Source of the DNA: Cymbidium sinense
Taxonomy: Eukaryota > Streptophyta > Magnoliopsida > Asparagales > Orchidaceae
DNA: 64,000 nucleotides
Assembly: GCA_021442155.1 (NCBI GenBank)
Contig: CM038228.1
Location: forward strand, 16,347,179-16,411,178
Direction of reading: 5' to 3'
The position numbers and the translations under genes are program-made. Shown here piece by piece: positions 11,041 to 21,547 of this stretch; the stretch's first letter is position 1; each line of letters starts with the position of its first letter. The notes under the pieces are model-generated. The model had not been told where the DNA came from and searched no databases. It saw nothing but the letters and a program-made list of their open reading frames with translations.

Positions 11041-11990
11041 ATACATCAGTCTTTATTGAATGAAGAAGAAACCAATGACTTAGTTAGGCTATTGATTGAG
11101 TTTAAAGACTACTTTGCATGGAACTATTAAGAGATGCCCATATTATCTCTTGACGTAGCAGTCCACAAACTACCAATAGACCATACTGATAAGCCTATCA
11201 AGCAAGCTCCTAGGCGCATACAATTAGAAATCGAACAACTGGTCATTTCTAAAGTTAAGAAATTGATCGATGCTGGTTTCATCAAGGAAGAAAAATACCC
11301 TACTTGGTTAGCCAGTGTCGTGCCAGCTAAGAAAAAGAATGGCCAAATTTGCATATGCGTCAATTTTAGGGACTTAAATTAAGCATGCCCTAAGGATGAA
11401 TTTCCACTTCCCATACTAGAGTTAATGGTGGACATCACTTCATCTCATGTAGTTTTCTTCTTTATGGATGGGTCATCTGGCTACAACAAAATCAAGATGA
11501 CCCCTGAGGATGAAAGAAGCACTGCTTTTCAAACCCCAATCGAAATCTATTGTTATAAAGTCATGCCTTTTGACCTTAAAAATATTTGTGCTACATATTA
11601 GCGGGCCATGACTCAGATCTTCAATAAACTCATTCACCATCAAGTTGAATGGTATGTTGATGATCTAGTAGTCAAAAGCAAAGAAAAGGGAGACCATCTC
11701 TTTGACTTGAGTAGTTTTGAATAAAGATAATTTAACCTCAAAATGAATCCTGTGCATGAGTAGCTTGTGGAAGTTCCTTGGGTTTGTTATCTAAAATTGG
11801 GGAATATAGATAGACCTAGAAAAGATCAAAACCATCTCAGAAATTCCACCCCCTAAAAGTCTAACTCAACTCAGATCATTCCAAGGGCGACTAGCATATC
11901 TAAGGCGCTTTATCTCCAATCTATCAGGGAGATGCAAGCCATTTTTAGCACTTGTTAAAAAGGATGCTAAGTTCAAGTGGGATGATAAGT
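11041..11990 (+). pseudogene. Element A reverse transcriptase
   Basis: RT copies the element RNA into cDNA. The frame opens with DYFAWNY and LDVAVHKLPI, then KQAPRRIQLEIEQLV, KKLIDAGFIKEEKYPTWLAS, NFRDLN, FPLPILELMVDI, GYNKIKM and the active site YVDD, intact at 11653-11664, followed by DLVVKSKE. These match RT motifs of the Tat lineage in order. In-frame stops lie at least at 11130, 11380 and 11600. The thumb/connection region (FQGRLAYLRRF-like, near 11880) is frame-shifted but recognisable. Confidence 0.9.
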
Positions 11991-12420
11991 GCCGATTTTT
12001 AAAGACATCAAGTATTTGGTAAGCTACCGCCAATGCATCCGCAAGCCACTTATCCTTTAAACTACTGCATTGGATGACTCCCTTGGCACTTTGTTAGCCC
12101 AAACTAATGACGAAGGGAAGGAGAATGCTCTGTACTACCTTAGCCATTATCTGATCCCTGCTGAAGTAAACTATCCACCTATTGAGAAACATTGCCTAGC
12201 TCTCATCTTCACATCCTAAAAGCTATGGCATTACATGCTCTCTCATAAGGTGAACTTGATCTCCAGGATCAATCCACTATAATATCTTATGACATGACTG
12301 ATGTTATCCGGATGGTTAGCACGTTGGTCCATAATTTTGTCGCAGTTTGACATCACATTCTTACCCATCCGTCTATGAAAGGACAGGCACTAGCGAATTT
12401 CTTAGCAGCGCACCCACTTC
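11991..12420 (+). pseudogene. Element A first RNase H (gypsy type)
   Basis: RNase H removes the RNA strand of the cDNA hybrid. Motifs in order are TALDDSLGTLLAQ (12061 on), ENALYYLSHYL, EVNYPPIEKHCLALIF (about 12160-12215) and LWHYMLSHKVNLISRINPL (about 12230-12280). This is the standard domain after gypsy RT. A stop at 12219 and shifts after 12280 break it. Its presence together with a second RNase H downstream assigns the element to Tat. Confidence 0.8.
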
Positions 12421-12479
12421 CTGCTGATTCTCCGCTTAGTGATGACCTCCCCGTTGAACAAATCATGAACTTAGGGGAC

Positions 12480-12900
12480 ACTAGTATTCACTGCTGGGAG
12501 ATGTATTTTGATGGTGTGGCTTCCTTTCAAAAAGGAGAAGAACCATAATCTACTCTTCCAGGAAAGGCAGGGGTAGGAATCATCCTTTTAACTCTAGATT
12601 ATGATATGATGAGATTCTCATACTATCTCTCCAATCCATGCACCAATAACGAAGTCAAATATAAGGCTCTGATTATCGTTCAGGAGTTAGCTATTACAGT
12701 GTGTGCTAAAAGCATCAACATCTATGAGGATTCTCAGTTGGTCATCAACCCGATTGTTAGGTCTTATAAGGTTCTAAAATCTAAGCTTCATCACTGATGA
12801 GTACACCATGAAGCTATTGGCCCAAATCCCTGAGGTCACCATCTACAAGGCTCCTTGATGAGAGAACACAGTAGCAGATGCTTTGGCCAAACTTGCCAAG
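12480..12900 (+). pseudogene. Element A second, archaeal-type RNase H
   Basis: The frame gives MYFDGVAS (Asp at 12510-12512), then CTNNEVKYKALII, IYEDSQLVIN, and the end segment ENTVADALAKLAKEL. The four acidic positions expected for RNase H (D, E, D, D) can all be seen, although stops separate the pieces. A second RNase H of this kind between the first RNase H and integrase is the diagnostic trait of the Tat/Ogre lineage. Element D has the same domain at 37.5-37.2 kb; in element C it is cut off by element B at 48093. Confidence 0.85.
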
Positions 12901-13059
12901 GAATTGGCATATCGAAAATATGAGTCCATTCTAATAAGGGACCAAAATAGACAAGTCTTATCTCTGATTGATGCTGAACTCATTGAGAGATTCTCTCTTG
13001 AAGGAGAGGTTATCATTGCCAATAAAGATAAAGAGCTGGATTGAAGGCAACCATTCATA

Positions 13060-14291
13060 GATTACTTGAACATAGGCAAACTACCACAAGAGAAATCATA
13101 AGCCCATCAAATGAAGTGGAGAGCTCCTCCTATGCTCTTGTGGATGACACCTTGTACTGATGATCTTTTGATCAAATGTGGTTATGTTGTTTAGACAAAT
13201 ATGAAGCCTATAAGATTATGACCGAGGTACATTCAGGTCTATGCAGGGCGCATCAATCCAGTCCAAAGATGAAAGCCAAGATCAAGAGACCAGGATACTA
13301 CTGGCCTTCGATGATCACAGACTGCATAGATGTAGCTAGAAGATGTCATCAGTGTCAAGTACATAGTGTGGTCTTGCACCAACCACCCAACATTCTACAC
13401 CGTACTTTAGCCTCATAGCCATTCGAGTGTTGGGGTATTGACATAGTGGGTCCAATTGATCCTTCTTCTTCTAAGGGTCATCAGTTCATCCTAACTACCA
13501 CCGACTACTTTTTAAAGTGGGCGAAGGCAATCCCACTTAGAGAGGTCATAGCTCAGCATGTGCTCTAGTTTTTCAAGAATTATATCTTATATAGGTTTGG
13601 GGTACCTTGATGAATTATATCCGATGATAGTACTACATTCAAGAACATTAAAATCAATAGCTTTGCCAGGAGACACGGTATATATTGGAGATACTCCACT
13701 ATGTACTATCCCAGGGTGAATGGCTTAGCGAAAGCATTTAATGAAACTCTCATCTAGATACTAAAGAAGACACTTAATGACAACGAGGGGCAGTGGCATG
13801 AGCAACTAGTTGAAGCTTTGTTTGCATACCACACCGCATATAGAACGCCAACCCAATCTACTCCATTCTCCTTAGTGTATGGGTCCAAAGCCATTTTACC
13901 TTTAGAAGTTCAACTCCCATCACTAAGGATAGCAATGGGTAGTAAAATCATTATAGAGCAAAAAGCTAAGTTGCTGTTTGAAGAGCTTGAAGGTTTGGAG
14001 GAAAGACGCCTACTGGCATGCTAGAACCTTGAGTTGTACAAAGCCAAGATGATTCAAGCTCACAATAAGCTTGTCCGCCCTAGAGCTTTTTAAGTAGTAG
14101 AGCTTGTTTTAGTTCTAAGGAGACCAATTATTGCCCGTCGAAAGATGAGAGGCATGTTTGAACCCATTTGGGAAGGCCCTTTTATTATAGAGAAGGCCTA
14201 CAAGGGAGGATCTTTCCAACTTATTAATTGTAAAGGGGAACACCCGATGCTTCCAATTAATGGGCTCTATTTGAAGAAATACTACCCATAA
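13060..14291 (+). pseudogene. Element A integrase
   Basis: The zinc-binding domain is clear in the frame from 13176: His19, His26, Cys57 and Cys60 (H-x6-H-x30-C-x2-C) around GYYWPSM. The core follows with WGIDIVGP (Asp codon 13440-13442), ISDDSTTF (Asp 13623-13625) and, exactly 35 residues on, a Lys codon (AAA, 13731-13733) in NGLAKAFN where the catalytic Glu belongs. The C-terminal part has WEGPFIIEKAYKGG (GPF motif) and ends KKYYP at a stop at 14289-14291. Further stops occur at 13419, 13569, 13608-13613 and 14022. Element D carries the same Glu-to-Lys change. Confidence 0.9.
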
Positions 14292-16440
14292 AATCATGTT
14301 TGAAAATAATTACACTCAAAATTATATTCTAATTCATCAAAATATTCTCTTCATTCGAAGCATTGTTTGCTTATTTACAAATCTATCATGCATGTTTAGG
14401 ATAGGTGTAAGAGAACCCAAGCAACATCCTGTCCTACTTTAACACAAACATAAATACATATCTTTTGTCTCAGGCTATTTTGATGTGGGAGCAAGCCCCC
14501 TGTGGCACTCAGACATTAGTTATTCTAGGTCGGGCTGACATGCTACCTTGCTAGTGTGTAACCCTAGCGGTCATTTGTTTGGCAGATGTGAGTCCCCACG
14601 CTTTCTTCTTGACTTGACCATTGCAAATCAATGAGCACCTTGTTAGTTTGGAAGGCCTCACTGTGTAGCCAGTAATCTACCTCATGGTGACTTTATTTTA
14701 GAGGATGTAAGCCTGCACACTTTCTTCTTGAACTAGCCATTATACAGTGACTTGGTCAAGTATATTTGAGGATTAGGATAAGTCCCCCAATGGCTCCTTT
14801 CCTCTTGACCACTCTTGAGTTGATATAAGTCCCATAGTGGCATTCACTCAGTAGTCTCCCTAGGTCGGATAGCACAGCAAGAAGGTATCCCAACAATCGG
14901 CCCTTGTAGGAGGATGTGAGTCCCTGATGCTTTCTTCCTAGGTTAATTGTCGCAATCCGATGGGCACCTTAGGTTGGTTGATGTTCGCTATGCTGATAGC
15001 GACTCACCCGGTGGATACACCATTCTTGGCAGATATGAATCCTCATGCTTTCTCCTTGATTTGTCCTTATAAATTATCTTCTCGGGGTTTTGGATAAAGC
15101 CCAGTGGACCCCTCCCTAGAAAATCCCCCCTTTCCTGATAGCCACCCCTGTGGTTGGAGAATTTGTTCAGCGGATGCACAAATTCTCCCTTGGACCAATA
15201 AATTTGAGATAGGTCTAGGCTGATATAAGCTCCATCTCAATATGATCCCTCGCAAACCAATAGGGTCCACGATAAATAAATAAATAAACAAACAAACAAA
15301 TTTATTCACTTATGGATTAGGAATTCAAGCCCCCAGCAACCCCTTTCCCAAGCAGGCATCCTATCTTTAGGGCAGTATCAACAAAACTCCCTATAGGAAT
15401 TTCCTAACTACACTTGAGTCGAGATAAGTCCCCGAGTAAGCACTCTCTCAGTAGTTGCCCTTTTATCGAGTTCAATCTATTTTGGCACAAACAGGTTACC
15501 CCAGTGATCATTTCACTCTGGAAGATCTAAGTCTACTATGTAATCTTTCTAGCATGATCATCGCAAACCGATGGGTAGCCCCAGGTCGGGTTGACATGTT
15601 ACATTGCTAATGCATCACTCTGGTGGTCTTTTCTTTGGAAGATGTGAGTCCTCGTCCTTTCTTCCCTGAATCAGCCGCTACAAACTAAAAGGCACCCCTT
15701 TGGTTGGATAGTTCTCCCCTTCGTCCGGGAAACTACTCCCTTTGGATTGGTAAATCTGAGGTAGGCCAAGGCCAGCATGACCCCTACTCAGTGCAGTCCA
15801 TTGCAAACCAACGGGATCCATAAAATATAATTAAAATGAAATTAATTTTGACTATCTTTGAGCTAATTTAAGTCCCCCAATAGCATTCACTTAGTAGTCA
15901 GCTTAAGGTTGGGTTCGATTCATTGTGTCACTAATGGATCACCCTAGCGACTGATCCCTACTTTGGAGGATGTAAGTCTACTGCACTTTCTTCCTAGTAC
16001 AATCGCTACACATCGAAAGGCACCCCTTTGGTTGGATAGTCTTACCATGTGGTTAGTAAACTACTCCCTTTGGATTAGTAAATTTGAGGTAGGCCAAGGA
16101 TGTCATGGCCCCTACTCACTACAATCCATCACAAACTAATGGGATCCACCAATTATAATTCAAAATGGAATTAATTTTGATTATCTTTGAGCTAATTTAA
16201 GTCCCCCAGTGGCATTCACTCAGTAGTCAACCTAAAGTTCGGTTTGATTCAAATTAATGGATCACCCGATACTTTGGAAGATGTAAGTATACTACACTTT
16301 CTTCCTAACCTCAGCTTTGGTTGGATAGTCCTCATGTGGTTGGTAGGCTATCCCGGTAAATCACGAGTGACATATCTCCCATACCGATAGGGTCCATCTC
16401 AAAATTCAAATTTAAAATTTGAAACAAAATCTTTCCAACC
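14292..16440 (+). repeat. Element A repeat-rich region between integrase and 3' LTR
   Basis: No coding sense is seen. A phrase of the type 'gatgtgagtcc...ctttcttc' recurs near 14586, 14704, 14894, 15032, 15523, 15639, 15969 and 16280, usually followed by 'cgcaaa..gatgggcacc' and 'ggttgg'. Another phrase 'aagtccccca.tggcattcac' recurs between them. The spacing is irregular (about 120-330 bases). Element D has the reverse complement of the same phrases at 34.2-35.6 kb, and B has at least one near 53.69 kb. Such arrays before the 3' LTR are common in Tat/Ogre elements. Confidence 0.75.
15640..16300 (+). repeat. 329-bp direct duplication inside the element A 3' region
   Basis: The phrase 'ctactccctttggatt' occurs at 15733 and 16061, and 'agctaatttaagtccccc' at 15861 and 16190, both 328-329 bases apart and in the same order with similar flanks. 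The two copies are more alike than other repeats in this region, so this is a later duplication. Confidence 0.7.
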
Positions 16441-16695
16441 TCTCCTAGTGGAGCCAAATTAAACAATCAAATCAATAAACTTCTCCCTAGTGAGAAGCAA
16501 ACCTTTTCCATTCTCCCTAGTGGATTCAATTCAATCCAACCTAAACCTGATCCCCTAGTGGAAGGTTTGCACTTTTATCCCCCAATGGATTCGAAATTCT
16601 AATCCCCAATGAATTTCACAACCTCTTGTCCCCAATGGATAACTTGAGCCTTTTCCCCTAGTGGAAGGCTCACATACTCAATCTCTAGTGGATTC
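16440..16695 (+). repeat. Short-motif cluster (TCCCTAGTGGA type) just before the LTR
   Basis: About nine copies of an 11-base motif, TCCCTAGTGGA or TCCCCAATGGA, occur near 16442, 16482, 16522, 16550, 16578, 16602, 16629, 16657 and 16682, mostly 25-40 bases apart. The motif is close to an inverted repeat of itself (TCC..GGA). It lies directly upstream of the LTR, where the polypurine tract should be; no clear tract was found. Confidence 0.6.
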
Positions 16696-17849
16696 CTCCT
16701 TTGCTATCTTTTGTTTTTGACATAAGTAGAGTCGCATTGCCCTAAGGTCTTGATTCCTTCTGTACCTCGAGTTTAGGAGTAGGTCATTTCTATTAGTGCT
16801 TTTGATTGTTCAAATATTGTTAATCATCTCGGTCAACACCAACACGTGCGGTATGGCTTGTCAATCACACCACACCTATTGGGTGCCCTTTGTTGACCTC
16901 ACTTTTGGAGTGAGCTCTCAACTTCTCCATCTTAGACATAGGACTCCTCTAGACACAAAGTGTATCTTAGTCTTAAGCCACTTCCATTGATTAGGTGAAC
17001 ACTTAACCTAACCCTAGAGACTTAGAAGAGTTAGCCATAGGAATAAGTTATGCCTTAGGGATTTAGGAGGACATGCCTACCCTATAGCTTGAACCCAATC
17101 CTTGATTTCATCTTTCTAACCAAACCAATCCAAATCAAATCTCAAATCAATACCAACTCAACTAATTTTCTCAAATCTCAAATCAATTCTAACTCAATTG
17201 ATTTTTTTTCAAATCTCAAATCCATTCCAAATCCAATTCCAATCCTAAATGGTTCAAAATCAAAATCAATTCCAAAATCCAAATCATGAATCAATTCCAA
17301 ATAATTGAAACCCATGATTGAATTAAAATCCCAAAACCTTTCCTAAGCCCTTTGATTTCATCTTATGGATTTAGCTCCAATCAAACAAAAAAAACCCCCT
17401 TTTCCAAACTTTTTGACCTACCTTAGCCAAATTCACAATCAAATCACTCCTAATTCACATGATTCTCTCATGGATAATTTATATTCTCATTTATTTTCAC
17501 CAATATAAATGAAATATAAATTCAAATGGACAAAATTAAATCAATATAAATTCAAAACTCAAATCCAAACCCAATTTATATCCTTTAAGCCATATTCTTA
17601 GATTTAGCCAAAACATTCTCGAATCAATCCAAACCCTTATATTTTCTCTTCAAACAATCACTTCTTCAATCACATGCCCAAATATAAACCTAAACTACAA
17701 TCATCAAACCAAAATCAAACTAACCCAAATCAAACCCATGTTCATCCTTTTGACTTGAAATTGTCAAATGAACCAAAACCCATTTGACTTCAAACCACTT
17801 GCCATTGGATTTATATTTCCATCATAAGTCCATATATGGGTTCAACCAA

Positions 17850-18700
17850 ACTGGAATCAAGCCTTGATCAAGCCAATTGACCCATTTAGGCTCACTTGAC
17901 CCAAAGTGACCTAATGCACCTTTTGAGCTAAGTTAATCAACCCAAAAATTGAACTAAGCCCATCAAACCTCATGATCAACAATCATCCTAGGATGATCAA
18001 TCACTCAAATTGGGTCAAACCAAGTCAAACCTAGCCTTTAACTAAGTCAACATTTAACCTAAATGAAATCCAAATTAGCCAAAATCCATCATATGCCAAA
18101 TTGATTGAAACCATTGATCTAAACCGATTCATAATCAATGATTGAACATGACCAAGCCATCATTGAGCCAAACCAAGCCTAATTGGCCACTTGACCTAAG
18201 TTGACCCAAATTGACCTAAAAAGCTAAAATGGGTCAAATCTTGATCTAAGACCCAATGCAACTTCTAAAGGTTAAATAAACTTAAAATCAAACCAAATCA
18301 AAATTGATTGAAACCAAAGCTTGCAAAATATTTTAAATGATCAACTAAGCCTAAACCAACGCATGACCTAACCCATTGGATCAAATGGGTCAAATTAGTC
18401 AACTTCACCCATTTGATCTAAATGAATCTAAATGAACCAAAACCATATCTAAACCAAATTAAACCAAACCAATGATACCCATAGGCTACAAATGATCATT
18501 TGAACTTGACCTAATCCATGGTTTGACCCAATTTGACCAATTGATCAACCTAACCCAACTTGACCCAACTTGACCTAAATGGGTCAAATTGAACCAATTC
18601 AAACCAAATAAACTCCAAACCACTTGAACTTAGCCCAACCCATCTTTGAATCATTTCAAATCTGCCCAAATCAAACTCATAGCTAAATGACCATTTTGCC
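17850..18700 (+). promoter_or_regulatory. Dense cluster of TTGACC/GGTCAA motifs (W-box core)
   Basis: At least 15 copies of TTGAC or its complement fall in about 850 bases, often in runs such as 'ttgacccaaattgacc'. TTGACY is the core of the W-box bound by plant WRKY factors. The matching part of the D LTR (about 31.7-32.7 kb) and the LTR fragment at 24.65-25.55 kb show the same density. Whether it works as an enhancer is inference; it may be only a simple repeat. Confidence 0.4.
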
Positions 18701-19823
18701 CTTAGGTTAAAGGGTATCCTATGACCAAATTCACTTGGAATTTGGCCATTTCTTTCTCAAGGAAACTTGACATCCTTCTAGTGGTCCACATGGGCACCAG
18801 GGAGGGTGGTGAACATGTCCCAATGAGCTTGGGTCGGTCATGACCCAAGGCAAGGCCAAACTGACCTCTCGAATGGCTTTTGAACACTTGGAACTCCAAA
18901 TGCACTCACCTAGCACATGGGCATCCACTCTCCTTCACTCCACTACCAAAAATGACCCATGCCTCCAATCCAAGCCATTGATAAGAAATGGCAATTCAGC
19001 CTCTCACCATCCGATCCAAGTAGGGGAAGATATACTCCCCCTCGTTCCAACTCAAACCACAAGCAATCCTTTCCTCAGAGCTAAGGAGATTGAATTGAGC
19101 CATTGAATTGAAGCCTCCCAAGCTTTTTCAAGCCATCCTTGAGCTCCCCCATTTCTCCTTCTCGGTTTTACTCAAAGCCAAAATAGGGGAGGTGAGCTCA
19201 AATTCCAACTCACTCAATTCTGAACCAAAACCAAATTAACCTTGCATACACCATCCTGGGACCTCATCGAGCTCGATCAAGTCATTTCCCAAGTCTCCAA
19301 GCCACGAGAAGCACCACTTCAATCAAGGCCAATCACCATTGAAGGGGAGCTTGGTCAACCAAGCAATCTACTTCAAATCAAGGGTGGATTCCTTCAATAG
19401 GGATTCATCTCTACTAGACGAAGCTACGTCCTCCATTGGAAGTGCCAGCGATAGCCTCCGACAAGGTAATTACTTGAAACCATAGCCATAGGAAAATTTG
19501 GTTGGTCCTTTTTGAAGGAAATTATCACCCCTTGAAATCTTGACCATTGGATGTGCATCCCCCCTCCTTCCGAAGGTGTGGGATCATTTTGATCCCAATT
19601 CGAGCTTGGGTGAGCTCGAATTGAATGAGGAGGGATGAACGGTGCTCATCTTTCACCGCTCACTAAGGAGAAGGATCATATGTTGTCCATTCCACATGAT
19701 TAGAATAGATGGCTGTGATCATATCATGCTAGATCCCCTTTGATACATTCCTAATCCCGGGATTGATCTCGACCTTCTGATCTTAGATCAGACGGCCCGC
19801 AGAGAAGACATGTCCTTCGCCAG

Positions 19824-19857
19824 TTGACTCAACCGATGGATGTGACAACTTAAATAA
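19824..19857 (+). promoter_or_regulatory. Putative LTR core promoter: W-box plus TATA-like motif
   Basis: TTGACT (19824-19829) is followed 20 bases later by TTAAATA (19850-19856). The D LTR has the same pair on the minus strand (TTGACT 30568-30563, TTAAATA 30543-30537) with 19 bases between, in a locally GC-richer setting. The kept spacing is the main support. The transcription start is not known. Confidence 0.35.
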
Positions 19858-21483
19858 CCTATCCCATCATGCCTGGCGATGGGATAAAACTAATTAAGCA
19901 ATCTTTTAATTATGAAACTTACAAAATTTATAACTAATTATAGAAAAATCCAAAAATATAAATAAATAGTCATTTTAAAGATAAGTTTGAGGAGAATAAT
20001 ATAAAATTAAAATCAATTAATTTTGAATAGTAATTTTCACTCAATTTGAGTTTTATTAGAAGTGTAATTAAGCTAATTATTCCTTAATTACTTTATAAAT
20101 TAATTCTAAACTTCCTGAGGTTGATTAATGGGAAGACCTCTACCTCCCATGATTTTGTTGGAATTTATTGCTGGATTCATTAGGGGAATTGCTTATTTCA
20201 TCCTTAATCCCTCTCTTAGTTAATTAAATGATAAATAACATGTTAAACAGTGATAAATTCATTAATTAAATTTTCTAATCATCATTAAATAGTGAATGAA
20301 CATAGGGAATGAGATGAGAACCTCTTTTCTAATCTTTCGCCTAAGTTTATTTCATTTGGATAAACACTTAATCAATTTGCAATTAATCAATGATTTAATC
20401 GCTTCATTAAATAGTTTAATTAATCAAATTCAAAATCAAATCATTCTAGAACTTAATCATTCAATTCTTGGTAGATTCTTAGGTGTTCAATAACCTAAGA
20501 GATTTCTAAGGAAATTATAATCAAACTACATGTGTAGGATGGTTATGAAAGTACTTAATTAAACCCTTTTAGCTTAATTAATCTATAATTGTGAGCCAAT
20601 TGCATTAGGCCCCTTCATTTCTTAAGTGTATTGCTGATTTAATTTCCATGTGGTTGCATATCATATGTTGGCTCACAATTTCTTGGATAATTATGTTAAA
20701 GTGTCATAAGTAAGGGGTAATTAATGTATTTAATTCATACCTTAACCTAAATAAAACATAAAATCAACCTAATTGTTCTAAAATTAAACTAAACTAATTC
20801 ACACATGGGGAAAATGAGTTAAAACCAGCAAACCCTTTTTTATATTTCCTAAGTCAAATCAAATCCAAAAATAAAAATCTAGTTAAAGAATTTTGATTCA
20901 TTTTAAATAATCCTATTTTATATGATTGTTCTTATGAATTAATTAGGGTGAATGAAGTCATGTTCTTACATCACTTTATTTCTTTCCAAGCATGCTAAAT
21001 ATTGTTTGCCATATGAAATCATGCATTCATTTCTTTTGAAAAATCAATTAAATAAAATGTTTCCTTTTATCTCAAATTGCATGTGATGGTTAGAATTAAG
21101 AATATGAGTGGCTATTATCACTATTAAACTAAAAATTATTTTTTAAAACCTATAAGTCAAAGATTATGAATGAAGTGATGCTACTTATGAATATTTATAA
21201 GCTTGCATATGATTATAACATAAGATGTGTATTATGAAGTTCTCTTTTCTTCTCTTAACATGGATTTAAATAGGATTTACAAGTGTATAGTTCATTTGAA
21301 AAGAACATAACACTTGCTTAAATCTATTCCTATGCATTTCTATGTTATAACTTAAGAAGGATTTTCATATTACACATGTATATTATACAACCAAATCAAA
21401 CATAATCTTTTGTATGATTCTTTATTAATTTGGTTCTTTTTCTACATCTACATGAATTTAAGAAAAGTGGTATATTAGTGTAG

Positions 21484-21547
21484 ACACCCCGGAGTTGCGA
21501 GGCTTTAAGTAGCCCTACGTAGGTCTTGTACCTTACGCCTCTGGTGT
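21484..21547 (+). other. Conserved imperfect hairpin in the giant LTR (element A copy)
   Basis: Bases 21484-21502 pair with 21531-21547: 14 stacked positions with two mismatches (498/535, 495/538), a two-C bulge (487-488), then ACA with TGT, around a 28-base loop. The D copy at 28813-28876 has the same plan, including the bulge, with two compensatory pair changes. Role unknown; it may act as RNA or DNA structure. Confidence 0.55.

Noticed and set aside
17089..17289. 66-residue Asn/Ile/Ser-rich open frame
   Set aside because: It is low-complexity LTR sequence made of short AT-rich repeats, with no counterpart frame in the D LTR.
18702..19106. Overlapping open frames of 65-88 residues on both strands as a host exon
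   Set aside because: They lie in the GC-richer block of the LTR and are not kept as frames in the matching D LTR region.
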